A DNA stretch of 64,000 bases, from the NCBI GenBank assembly GCA_033964015.1, contig CM066920.1, positions 8,275,912-8,339,911 of the forward strand. The letters run 5' to 3'. The notes under the pieces were generated by a model. That model was not told the origin of the DNA. It saw only the letters and a list, made by a program, of their open reading frames with translations, and searched no databases. The stretch comes from Scolanthus callimorphus (taxonomy: Eukaryota; Cnidaria; Anthozoa; Actiniaria; Edwardsiidae). This document shows, piece after piece, positions 1 to 11,382 of this stretch; position 1 is the first letter of the stretch, and each line of letters starts with the position of its first letter. A program made the position numbers and the translations under genes.

Positions 1-175
1 GTAACCATGGCAATGTGGCAATTGCCACTTATTCTTTAATAAGAAATTACTTTATTAACAGGAAATTATTTTATAGTCACCTGACAATGGTGCCAATATG
101 TCTCCAGTGGAGCAACAGCAGGCCAGTGTTAATCAGGTAAATTGTGTAACCATGGCAATGTGGTACACTTACTCG
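1..175 (+). repeat. Direct duplication around first visible exon
   Basis: The 18 bases from position 1 (gtaaccatggcaatgtgg) recur at about 146. Both copies are followed by a related stretch ending in ttaacaggaaatt or ctaacaggaaatt. The offset is about 145 bases, and the 60-base exon at 77-136 lies inside the unit. The second copy diverges before a second exon appears. Confidence 0.6.
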
Positions 176-3100
176 TACAAAAAAATCCTTTACTAACAGG
201 AAATTCCATGGATGTGTGTGTGTGTGAGTAAGTGGGAGTAGGCGAGATATGGGCCAGAAGTCTCCCCATATCCCCCTATTTAGTTGATCTAAGGGGGTGA
301 GAGCCTCGGGGACTACCGGTACCAGTAAAAAATATGGGGATGATCATCCTAAAAACCACCCAAGTGGTATCTTTTAGGGATGTCGGCTAACCAAAGAGCC
401 ATCTGCTAGCCTTTAGGGTATATCATGGTAATAGTAGCCTATGGCAGTTAGCTTCAAATTCCTTATCACACCTGGTTTGCTGTCCCTTAGTGAAAGTGGT
501 AATTTTTTCTGATGATCATCCCTGTCGTCCCCCTCCTGTGGATTGAGTTTGTATCATTAAGTATAACTTGGCCATTTTTGCATGACATCCCATTTCATTT
601 GAAACAAATACAGATGTTATCTTTTCTATTGGCAGGATATCTCGGCACTGTTACAACACAGCTACTACTGTGCAGTTGATTGTGGTACACCAAATTGTCA
701 TAAGGTAAAGATGTTAAAATGTATTTCAAACACCAGCCATAAACCGGTTTTGATGTTGTATGTAAATCAACATTATGGAGGCTTATGATCAAAGATGTCT
801 GATAAAAATGTGACATTTCTGATTTATTAATACACAATTTTTTTTTGGGGGGGGGGGTGGGGGGAGTGTGAAGTATTTGTCAGAATACCCATTTTTTTTC
901 TTTATATTTATAAAAGCCTAGCAGTTGTTTTTATACATGATATCATGATGATATATCCCTGAAAACGCACAGCTGCAGGTTTTTTGTACTTCTTATAACT
1001 TTGACAATAACACACATTGAAATAAAAAAAACCCATTATTTTTAAGTTCACAATTATCCCAGTAATTTTTTAGAGGGAGGGGGAGTCACCTCCAGGATTT
1101 CAACAAGTGCATACATTTATTATTTTTTATTATAGTTTTATTTGGCACTTTGGCAGAGTGACCTAACAGCTTGCAACTTTTCTAGGGTTTGCTATTCAAA
1201 ACTAAGCAAGGACATTTGCATGATGACATGGTTGACTACAACTACCAGAAACATTCGCGTTGCGGCTTTTTGTGTAGAAAATTAAGACTATTATGCTCTT
1301 ATTCACAAAGGAATTTGTTGATCTGAATAAGAAAAGGAAACTGAAAAGGATTCTGGTAGTTGTAGTCAAATCATGTCACCATATAAAAAAATGTCCTTTT
1401 ACTGTTCCCTATGAGTTTATCACTATACTCCATTCAGCACTTCTAAATCCGATATTATTTTCTTCTATAGATCAAGTTGTGGATTAGACATTTTGATGAG
1501 CACTATAATCCAGCGTGCCAACACTGTAGCCAATTCTATGGCTACTTGCGGAGCCATGCATCTATTTGTAAGGTTATTGGTTGTCGCGTTGCTTTGTGCA
1601 ACAATCTGAGGTAAGCATTGGTCAATCAATATTTTCTTCTTTGTTTGGAGTGGAAAGCAGCACTTAGTTTTAAATTTTCTAGATTTTCTGAACCTCTACA
1701 GTTACTTGGCACAAGCCCTCCCCTCTCTTTTGCCTTTGTGCTTGCTTTGCAGGCTATTTTTTTATTAAAGTCATTTGCTTGTATCAAGTCCTTTCCTATG
1801 CTCCACAGGAATGCGGGAGGAGGTGCTAGGTTTGATCCAAACCATGTTCTTCAGAATGTGGCCCAGAATGCTGCTGTGGTGGGTCCTGTCAGTGTTCCAC
1901 CTGGTCCTGCCAATGCTGAACCAGCATGTGAGCAGCTCTTCTATGACACAATGCCCCATTACCAGCCTGGGGTGGTACTGTTCTCAGTAAGTCCTAGGCG
2001 GTGAATACATGAGACCGTACAAACTCAGACCGACATGAACTTGATCTGTGATCACTAGCCTGTGAAAGTGGACACCACTAAAAACTCGCAGAAATAGTCT
2101 TGCAAAGAGGCGTCTGCGCGCTCAAGCCAAACATTCCATACTGATGACATAATTTGGCTTGACTTGGAATTTGATCTTGGAATAAAATGTTTGCCTACGG
2201 ACCATTTCGCTGAGCAAAACTGACAAAATGTCAGAGTGGAATGTCGAAAAACATGAAGTGATGGAGTTAATTATTCACATATACCGTAATTATCTCTCGA
2301 AACTGACCAATCAGAGGCTGTTTATTTACATAACAATGGCATGCATGCATAATATAATTATTCTAATGACTTATAACAGTTGAAAACTGAATTAGAAAAA
2401 AACACAGGTTACCCGCCCGCAGAGAAAGTTCAAAGCTCGAATTATTTCACTAATATAGTCATGAAATCTTATTGTTATAGGATTCAGGAAAAATTCATTA
2501 CTCGACTCGTGAATTCCACGTCGCTTCGCGACTCGTACGATATCGTTTTTTGCGTGAAATTTACCATGAAATTCAATCGTCATGTGATGAATTCATCTGA
2601 TATCACGGGCGGATTATAATTATTATTATGATTTATTTATTTTTTTATTATTTTTTTTTTGGGGGGGGGGGGCTCAGGGATTGATTTCCCCATACATTTA
2701 CTGTATTTGCTGCAGCAAGTTTCTAACTTTGGCCCCCATCATTGTCCCTTTGGACCCGCCCTTTCTGGAGATCCAGGATCTGCCCCTGAATATTGATTTG
2801 TTTGCAGAATGAAGGCGAGTTTCCTCAAGGGTCAATGTTCAGAGAAGGATTAGACTTCAGCTATGCCAGAGATGAATCTGGCCGAAAAAGCATTTGTGGC
2901 AGGGGAGCAAATGGGACCGTCTTCAAAGTGATTGTTGGAGAGGAAATACAAGTTGTGAAAAAGGTAAAAAGTTACAAGTGATAAGAAGTTTGGTTTCTGT
3001 TTGATATCCTAGAACACTTTAGCATATCACTAAATTCATAGCTTTTTACAGACATGTTTCTGTTCATGATTTCGCATTATTCCTGGTGAATTTTCTAAAC

Positions 3101-6100
3101 TTGTTCTATACCATACGCTTCTACGAATTTCAGGGGAAATAACGTGCACTTTTCATTGAAAACGGGAGTCTGTGTTGGAACTATTGTTCTTGAACTATGT
3201 TCTTGATTGCGATTGGCTAATTTATTAGAAAAATTGTTCTGGTAGCCCAGAGGGAGGGTGCGACTTTAAGTTAACGTAATTCAGCTTTTGGCTGCAATGT
3301 TTTAACCAATAAACTATCTATCTATCTTATATCCTCTTGGAAAGGGAAATCCAAAATTTGAAAATCCTTGCCCATATGTTGCCACCCGATTTTGAGATCG
3401 GCTCCTGGAGAATAGATTTCGATCTAATGTGGAGTTGTAGGCATTAACGCGAAGGTTCAAAATCGGTATTTTCTTTGAAGCCCAAATAAGTTATTTCATA
3501 AGATACTACATTTTTTAATCTTAAAAACGACATATAAACGACTCTCGTGGCATGAATTGTGACACAACACAGATTTTTCTCCGCGGACGTCTCATTTTAG
3601 TTCACCCATACCCTTAGTATAATCACACATGTATAAATTAAAACAGTCAAAAGTTCCTATGAAAAGTGCTATTGTCTATAAACAAAAGAATCTCATTAAA
3701 TGCACAAAGTATCAAATTGAACACCGTGGGGCATAACACTCGTTATGGTTCACTATTAATGTACTTCGGTACATGTCGGGGTCATCAAAGAATTTCGTCT
3801 CATTTCGTCTGACCTCCTTGTTCCTTTTTAGACTAATTACCCCATTGGGAGACAGGAGATTGATGTGTATCGCGCCATTGGAGGTGGACACCCCAACATA
3901 GTGAAAACATGCTTGATCACGATGAGAGACAACAGGAGGGCGAACATTTTCATGGAGTTTTGTGGTATGTCGGTCAATCACATGCTAGAAACTTGGGTTT
4001 CTATAGGTGGGCGCCAGAGTGGGTGGCCGCATAGTGACTTTACACCTCTGTAATTCCTAAAGACTTTTTATATTTATCTATTTTGTTTAATCTTATATAA
4101 CTAGTACAACATTGTAAATATGTAAATGTTGTAGATAGTACACTTAGTACCATATTTTAATATAGCTATATTATCTTTTCTATATTTATATATTGTATTT
4201 TCTCTTTTTATTTTTATTTTGTGTCCCCAAATTAGCATGGGTCTCTGACACTTCCCTGATTTTATTGACACAAAAATAAAATCTACAGTCAACTCATCAC
4301 TACCACTGGAACATTCTCGAACCCAGAGCTCCCCGGTTCGTCACCTCACGGAGGAAGCTCTGGTGACAGCCATTGACGCATGCACAAGATTTGATACAGA
4401 GCCGTCCAGAGAAACAACTTTCTGCGCATGCCCCAACGTTTAAAATCAACCAATCAGCGAAGGCCCTCAAATGGATGACCCCAGAGCCTCCCCCTCTTTT
4501 CCTGGTGAAAATATCAAACACATATATTATGAAGCAACTTATTCCTGCAATCGGTGTTTTTTCCACTGTCCGAGCAGTCCGTTTCTTATATAATTATGTA
4601 ATTATCCTCAGGAAGCTAAACGAAGCTTAATGGCTATAAAGACAAGTATTAACGCAGTAATTCTCTTTATAGACACGTCCGTTAGGCGCTACCTAGACTG
4701 GTTAGAAGTGAACCATCTTTGGTTGAGTATGGCGAAAATTATGTTCTTCTGGACACAAGCATTGTCAGCGGTAGACTTCCTCCATGACCTCGGAATAATC
4801 CACAAGGACATAAAGAGTAATTATTTCAAATATTAACAGTGTTGGCCTGAAGTCAAATGTGTAACAGTACCCAGGCCAGGACTTGCCCTTGTAATCATTA
4901 CAGTCAAAAGCACAGCGTGTAAAGCTGTAACCCTGATTCAACTTATTCAACATTAGCTGGAGCATCCATGTCGAATGATGTTAAAAGGGGATGCCAAACA
5001 ACTTCCAATCACATTAGCTCAACAAAGTTCAACATCGTTAACTGGTTTCACCCTCCCCCCCATTCAACATCATTGAACATGGGTGATTCAACAAATATTG
5101 AATGAAGTTTAATGAAATGTTGAATCGGTTTTGCCCTCGCCTAAGGCGTTTGCCTCTCACCTCTGTGAGGTTCGATTCCCAGCTGGGATCTTTTTCTTTC
5201 CTTTCGACCTTGTGTTCATGCGTGGGTTGAAGTGATTCTCCATTTCTCCTGTGTTTCACGTATTTCGGATGAGACAATAAACCGAGGTCCCGTCTCTAGC
5301 CCAGGCCTTACTCAGGAAATACATGATTATATTTATAAAAAATAATTATAATTATATGTATTTATAAATAAGTTATTTCTTTTTGCCATAGCCCGCTAGT
5401 CCATTCTATAAGCTTTCCAACGATATGTAGGTTGACATGTTTTGGTTAAACTTGTATGATTGTTTTTCCGTTCTCAGTAACCTTAACTGTCTAGTTGAGT
5501 TAACAGGCAACAGGTTGTACGGCATTCCCATGATCTGAGATTTATCCAAATTATGATTTGGTACGCAAATATTCCTCGGAAAGTGGGATTGGCAAAAAAA
5601 AAAGCTTGAGGTACAGGTTCCCGTTAGCCGTGGAAATGTGATGCATTTCCTGCCGCAGAAGAACCATGAGACATACTTTATTTTCGCCACGCCAGGGAAA
5701 ATACACAGGAATGGCGTTTCTAATTCGGCGGTATTCCACTCAACCTTCCCATCGTGCACTGCATTTGCGTAAAACGTTGTCTTCAATTTTTCAGTAGCGT
5801 GGTACAAAATAGTTATACAATGAAAAATCGTGAAATACTGTACACTTAATGACTGCTCTCGAGGGAAACAGCGAGTTTTGTTTTCCCTCGAATCTCGATG
5901 TTTCCCGAGACGAAGTCGAGTGCAGTCATTAAGTGTTTTATTATATAGCAAATAGAAAATACACGGTTAAAATAGTCTATGTTTTTATTTTATTTTCCCG
6001 CTCTGGCGATGTAGCCCGCGCGGGCAACAATTTTTGAATTGTAGCGGGCTACATTGAGTTTGTACCTTACCACGTGACCATGATAGAACCAATCAGAGCG

Positions 6101-9100
6101 CGCGCTTTCATCGAATAAACACGAGCTATATAATATTGAAGAATATCCCACTTGTACGTCAAGAGCAGGCGAGTGTGTATGCCGAAGAAAACAAGTGACG
6201 CGTGAGATACTGTATTCTGCAGTATGCTACTAGAAAGCATTGTATAACTAGTATTTAACCTTTGGCATGAATGTAGTGATCGAGTTTGGATAATTACTTA
6301 TCTTTTAAACATTTTCTGTATTACTTAAATTTCAGCCGGCAACATGCTTTTGTCAATAGATACACGACGAGGTGAGTTTAATCGTGTGATGCTAGCAGAT
6401 TACGACTCAGCCCTGCTCCTGGAAGGTGAAGTCACCCAGGCTGGGCTGACGCCACAGGGCACGCGAGGCTTTGCTGCTCCTGAGGTAAGTCGGTAATAAA
6501 ACAGCAATGTTAGGCTAATAATATTTCCAATCTTAAAACTCCGCCTCACAAACGCCCTATTGGAGAACTGGCCGAGAGTGATTACGTTGATAATAACCTT
6601 TCGCGGCCGACTATCGGTCATTTATAGCATAATTACTCAAGTGATTATAAGAATTTCCGCGCGCTGATTGGTCAGGTGATTATAACGTTGAAAGGATTTG
6701 GAGTGCGCGCTCGAGTTTTGTTATGATCGTGAAAAAGTTAAAAAAAAAACAATTTTTTCTGTCTAAAAACCTTATGAATGCCTTGAGCAATTATACTAAA
6801 ACAATAAGTCGCCTCAGGCTCCGTGATAATCACGTCGCCTTCGGCGACTAATTGCCCGTTGCGCTCAAAATTTAGTGTTGTACAGTAAAAACAATAGGGC
6901 TCTTCTGTCTCAGGTACCGTCTATGTGGGGTAGTTTTCCCTCGGTTCAAACGTATTATAAGCCCGTTGTGAACATCAAATTTCCTTGGGCAAACTATCCC
7001 ACGATAGTTCCTTCGACGGAAGAACACTATTGTAAAATGTAACAAGCTTGCCGTAATAACATATTTTCGACCTAGTAATAAGCTCCTCTGTCCTCTCGTT
7101 GACAGGTTCTAAACAGATCATCTCACGGCCTTCCAGCCGATATATACAGCCTGGGTGTTTGTGGGCTGGAACTGACTGGCACCCGACCATCAGAAAATTA
7201 CGACCGTTTGATTGAACAGGTGAGCATGCTGGGTTTGAGACAAAGCGACGCGAATGCGCCCCTCTCTCTCCCCTAAAGGCGGTTTTACACAAGTCAACTT
7301 GCAGCATCGTTTTTTTTTTTCGCAAAGTCGCCTTGAGTTTGAGGTGACTCGTCTTGCAAGATTTTCCTAGTGCCCAGTCTTTCCTAGTCGCGCACACACT
7401 CCTATGTTAACAGCCTCTATTGCATGACCAGAGCAAACAGGATTGTGGGACATCATGCTTGACGACGTGCTGTTATACACGGGTCGCTATTCTGAAAATG
7501 TGTCATTTTCTTTGCGAGGATTTGAATCAAACTCAGAAATTTGCAACAAAATGCTGCCTTGCAAATTGTTGCGTGAAAATTCGTTTTGGGGGTCATGTTA
7601 CACGTTCTTTTGCGCGAAAAAAAACGATGCAGCAAGTCGACCTGTGTAACACCGCCTCACGAAAAGTGATCAGACTAGGCTAATAATTCAGGCTAGGCTA
7701 ACAAAAAATAGAAGGGGTTTGGTGATCGTTAGTTTGCCCCAAATATTCATTTATTGTTGTTATAGATAGTTTTAGAAAGTAAATTCCCTTAAGCGAAAAT
7801 TCCCCTCAAGTTGACAAGCTCGTGGCCAACAACATGAAGCGTGAGACATGCCCGGGGGTACTCGACCCAAAGTTGGGTAGGCGTGTTCCGCTCAAACTCA
7901 CAAAAATTTTGTATGTGATCCTGTTTCTGACAGAAAAACCGCTACTTTTCGTACCCTGTACTACTTTTCGAAATATCGGAAAACGAATGCCCTTGCCATA
8001 ACATGAAACTCGAAAATTTGAACAATCGTTTCCTTGATTATGACCAGAGACTCGAAAATCAGGAAAATGTATACCCTGTTTATGAACAGAAGCTCAAAAA
8101 CCCTACCTGTTAGCGGATCTTCTCCGTTTGGTTAATATATGGTAGTACTCCCGATGCTTTCAATGTTATAGTAGGTGAAACATTTTGTCGGTGCATGATT
8201 TTTTAATTCCCCACGATGGTGTATGATATTTATTTCGTAAAATTTCGGCAATTCGGGCCATGCAGGAATTTGTTTTCAAAATCTTCCAACCATCCCCCCC
8301 CCCCCCCCAAAAAAAAGTCAAATGGTTTGAACCCCTAACGTTTTCTTGGTAGGTGGACGAGCTAGATGACACGTTGTATGGGCCATTCAAGGCGGTCATT
8401 AACAGTTGCATACGTCAGGTAAGATTGTAACTTGCTGTTATTTAGTCAGACTTTCGTGTGCATTCAATTAGAACATGAGCAAAAGATCGATCTATTGATT
8501 GGTTGATTGATTGATTAAAGGGGCACTCGCACGCTTGATTTTTGTACAACCTGTCAAAAAATACGTCTAATTCTAATCACCAAAATACATTTAAGTTTAC
8601 CGGATACCAAAATAACAGTCCAGGTTTGTTAAATGACCTTTTAACTGTTAAATCAGTACAAATCTATGAGTGTTTTTATCCATTATCAAGAGGATGGAAT
8701 TAGATTGCGATTTCAATTATTTGCTTGTCAGGCAAGCGTGCGAGTGCCCCTTTAAGCTTCCCTACAATAACCATGATGTACGTGCTAGAGCGAAAAACAG
8801 TATAACTAAATCCCGGTTTCGATGTAGCTGCAGCTGTCCAGAACAATGTTTTTCTGCAACAGCTGCGACTGCTTGCAACTATATGGAAACTGCGGCGTTC
8901 GCGTTTTCTGGAACACGCTGCGACTCTTGCGACGGCTACGACACCCGGTATCCATAAAGTAATAATAAGTACCATTTATATAAGAACCTGTTTATTCTAA
9001 ATTTAAAAAAATCCAGGTTCTTATACGCGGGTTTTTACTGTAGTGCTGGCTCTAAATTGAAAGTTTACAGAAAGATAAACTAACATGATTTTCAAATTAA

Positions 9101-10007
9101 ACAATAGAATCCCTTTCGAGATTTGAGATTTGAAATGTTTCCGCGTTTTAACAGGAGCCAGCCGATCGTCCAACCGCCAAGATGTTGCTAGGCAACGATT
9201 TTGTGGGTTGTTTTCTGTTTCTTAACGTACCAGCAAACGTACCAGGTTAGTGGCTTGTGAAACTTGTGAGTTGGATGTCTGAGGCCTGTCCCTAGAATGT
9301 CAGATAAGAGTTATCAGTAGATAAACGCTTATCCAGTGGATAAATCCAGAACAAATCCTATACAACTTTTAACCGTGGATTACTTATCCAACTTAGATAG
9401 ATCAATATTAATTGAAGAGGACTACTCACCGTACCCAAAATGCACTGCTTTGGTTGTGTTTTACATTGTCCATAGCATCAGATTACGAGTTACTCTCGCG
9501 TTTGTACGTAAAAATGCGATAAACTGATAGTGACTATGACAACAAATAACGCTTTTTTGGTATCGAAAATGGTGTGAAGCAGTGTATTATGAGCAGAGTG
9601 AGTCAGTTAGCCTCTTTAACAAACCGGACAGATAGACAGACTAGCCTGCACTTGCTACGCAGGCTCTAGACAGACAGACAGATTTATTGGTTGGTCGTTG
9701 GACTTCTATTTTGATATGGTAATGTCATAAGTTTACAACTTTATCTGACTGCCTTTGGGCAGTTTGTTTTATATATAGCTTTGGATTTTGAGGCTTTTGT
9801 ATCCGTTAGTAAAGAATTCCATGGCTTTCCTCCTCTTTTGGAAAGTCCAGAACAACACAGAAAGACGGGCGGGCCGGCGGGCGGACACTAGGAGACGTAC
9901 ACGAGAAGGTTCACAGACAGACAGAGAGACAGACAGTTATGTTTCATGTTTTCGTGTCTAAATTAACATTTTCAAACCCTATCTCATTTTTTCTAGATGC
10001 GGTATGA
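77..10007 (+). CDS. TAZ zinc finger / protein kinase fusion (5' partial)
   Basis: Twelve exons: 77-136, 636-704, 1471-1610, 1809-1986, 2808-2963, 3832-3964, 4673-4816, 6336-6484, 7106-7219, 8353-8418, 9155-9245, 9997-10007. All phases agree, giving 436 visible residues. Residues 25-90 match the C3H1 triplet pattern of TAZ domains (p300/CBP TAZ2 type). A linker follows, then a kinase domain: glycine loop GRGANG (180-185), Lys200, probable helix-C Glu210, HPNIVK, catalytic HKDIKTGN (289-296), DYD in place of DFG (315-317), APE (341-343) and ADIYSLG (354-360). The catalytic Lys, Asp, Asn and metal-binding Asp are kept, so activity is expected. The first exon has an acceptor-like AG before it, so more 5' exons probably lie outside the window, although an ATG at 98 is in frame. 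The last exon is weak: with the 9245 donor it codes only DAV and stop. I do not recognise a named orthologue. Confidence 0.82.
636..1610 (+). other. TAZ-type zinc finger coding segment (two exons)
   Basis: Exons 636-704 and 1471-1610 encode three zinc-binding clusters. Cluster 1 is HSYYCAVDCGTPNC (H-x3-C-x3-C-x4-C). Cluster 2 is HFDEHYNPACQHC (H-x3-H-x4-C-x2-C), where the usual first Cys is His. Cluster 3 is HASICKVIGCRVALC (H-x3-C-x4-C-x4-C), the same spacing as the last cluster of CBP TAZ2. It is followed by NNLR, like the LNIK that follows TAZ2. In known proteins TAZ domains bind transactivation peptides. Confidence 0.75.
2470..2600. repeat. Dispersed repeat, first copy
   Basis: ggattcaggaaaaattcatt, ctcgtgaattccacg, cgatatcg and aattcaatcgtcatgtgatg match 44645-44765. 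Non-coding, in a kinase-gene intron. Confidence 0.5.
4309..4500 (+). mobile_element. MITE, AGAGCTCCCCGG family, copy 1 (right end lost)
   Basis: Starts with ttctcgaacccagagctccc and shares the core gatttgatacagagccg, ctgcgcatgcccc and aatcagcgaaggccct with copies at 39.5, 53.6, 54.7, 63.1 and 63.3 kb. The right inverted end seen in the 54.7 kb copy is not complete here. Confidence 0.6.
5085..5290 (+). mobile_element. tRNA-derived SINE-like sequence
   Basis: A perfect RNA polymerase III B-box-like motif (GGTTCGATTCC) lies at about 5169-5179. It follows a tRNA-like stretch (tgccctcgcctaaggcg) and is followed by a roughly 100-base unrelated tail ending in a pyrimidine-rich segment. It sits in the intron between the catalytic-loop and activation-loop exons of the kinase gene. 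The A box is not clear. Confidence 0.4.
7277..7657. mobile_element. Palindromic element with about 45-bp inverted ends
   Basis: The left end (aggcggttttacacaagtca, running on to a gcatcg-T10 tract) is matched in inverted form by the right end (from gcgaaaaaaaacgatgc to accgcct). It lies in an intron between kinase exons. Lys/Asn-rich open frames here are readings of the two arms and are not genes. Confidence 0.65.
7850..8152. repeat. Short inverted-repeat element ending GGGGTACTC
   Basis: The left end cccgggggtactcg near 7850 is matched inverted by tagtactcccg near 8145. The interior repeats variants of cgaaaa and contains no open frame. It is degenerate, in the same kinase-gene intron. Confidence 0.35.
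8515..8755. mobile_element. TTAA-flanked MITE, about 241 bp
   Basis: TTAA at 8515-8518 and 8752-8755 brackets inverted ends (AGGGGCACTCGCACGCTTG and its complement). TTAA target sites are typical of piggyBac-type transposition, so this is likely a non-autonomous piggyBac-like element. It lies in a kinase-gene intron and codes for nothing. Confidence 0.65.
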
Positions 10008-11382
10008 TCTACGCAGTAAACCAAGTCTCTCAGTGCCAAGTCCACTAAAATAGAGTCCTAGTTACTCTCTTAGAGAACTTGTTTTCTCTTTGTTATATTA
10101 AGGTGTAATTTGTAATAATGAAAACTCACCCCACCTCGATTAGCTGCGCTATTTGTGGGGTGAGTTATTCATGTATACTTTCTAAAAAGTGCGTATATGC
10201 GTAGAGGACGCTGCGCGCCTGATTCAGTGCTCGTTCCTGGCGCATGCGCGTACCATGACAGGCTCCCTTTAAGCAGCACATCTGTCCCTATTTTTATATC
10301 CAAGTTAAAGACCTTTTGGATGTTTTTTACTGCATAATAGAACGCATAATTTGATAAAATAAAGCAGTGCTCATTCTCATTAAAAGTGTGTCTCTTTCTT
10401 GACGCGATGCGCCTCTGGTCGCCGGTCGGGCTAAACTTATGATGATTAGATTGGACACGAGGCCTAGGAGAAATCGTATCCATCAGGACCAATCAATAGG
10501 AGCTTTAATCTTTGGTACTGGGTCCGTGAGGCAGCGTTTTTCCTGACCTATCTATTTTTAGAACCAATTTGGCGCCAATCGTTGCAGAAATTGTCCAATC
10601 AGCGTCCACTCAATATTGTATAAATTATCTCCATCGATAAACAAGCGGAAAGAAGCGAAGAACTTTGCGAGTCAAATTCCTCTGTAGGTGTCGAAAGTAG
10701 TTCATTACTCAGTTCGGTATCTGAGATCTACATCTACTTTATGTAATATTTCAAATCCGACAATGAGGACTGGACCCTATTTCAAGTCCGCAGCAATTAG
10801 TTCCAGTCTGTCGGATTTGAAATATTACTTCGCTCTTGTTCTCTTTGTTGTATCACAACAACCGACAGCAAGACATAAGAAGTTGATTCTACTTCAAGTC
10901 TTTCTCTTTCAATTTTGCCTCCCAAATAATTAATGAGCATGTGAATAACTGATAAAACTTTCGCATCACATCAGCAACAATTGTCTATAACAATTATAGC
11001 AGAGGTCCCAACCTAAAATACCCCGGGAAATCGCCCCGTTTTGGCCTCCGCCGCAATGTTTTGTTTCGCGGCACTGCCTGTGCAGACCCCTGGAAGAAGC
11101 ACCTCAAAACTAGTAAGTCTGCAAACTTTGATTAATCATTCTTCACAAGTCGAGAAGAAATTGCTTGGCAAACTTTGCAAAGGTCAAACTGGAGATCAAA
11201 CGAACTTGATGTATTTCTTTCCGTGTGGCGCGCGCGGGGAAAATTTTCGGGTCCATCCGTTTTCTGTTGGGATTCCTGTGGTGCGACCGCTGACCCTACG
11301 TTCGTATGGAAGCAAAGAACGACGGGAAGGAATTCAGACCAACTAAACACGTGTAATAGAAGAGAAAACGACCAAATACAGC
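10008..11382. other. Intergenic: kinase gene 3' side to TOMM5
   Basis: No gene is supported. It holds a small hairpin around 10125-10170 (actcaccccac / gtggggtgagt), a stem-loop at 10743-10828, and then the presumed promoter and 5' UTR of the TOMM5 gene. Confidence 0.5.
10743..10828. repeat. Stem-loop with 20-bp perfect arms
   Basis: The 20 bases at 10743-10762 are the exact reverse complement of 10809-10828 (gtaatatttcaaatccgaca). The loop is 46 bases and partly self-complementary. It lies about 550 bases upstream of the TOMM5 start codon. Confidence 0.7.

Noticed and set aside
5406..5951. 181-codon minus-strand frame in a kinase intron
   Set aside because: Longest open frame in the intron, but no recognisable domain, no splice context, and its start lies in a palindromic stretch (about 5840-5945).
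9997..10053. Longer kinase C-terminus MRYDLRSKPSLSVPSPLK
   Set aside because: It needs a weaker donor (gtacca) in the previous exon; the better donor gives DAV and stop. Left open as an alternative.
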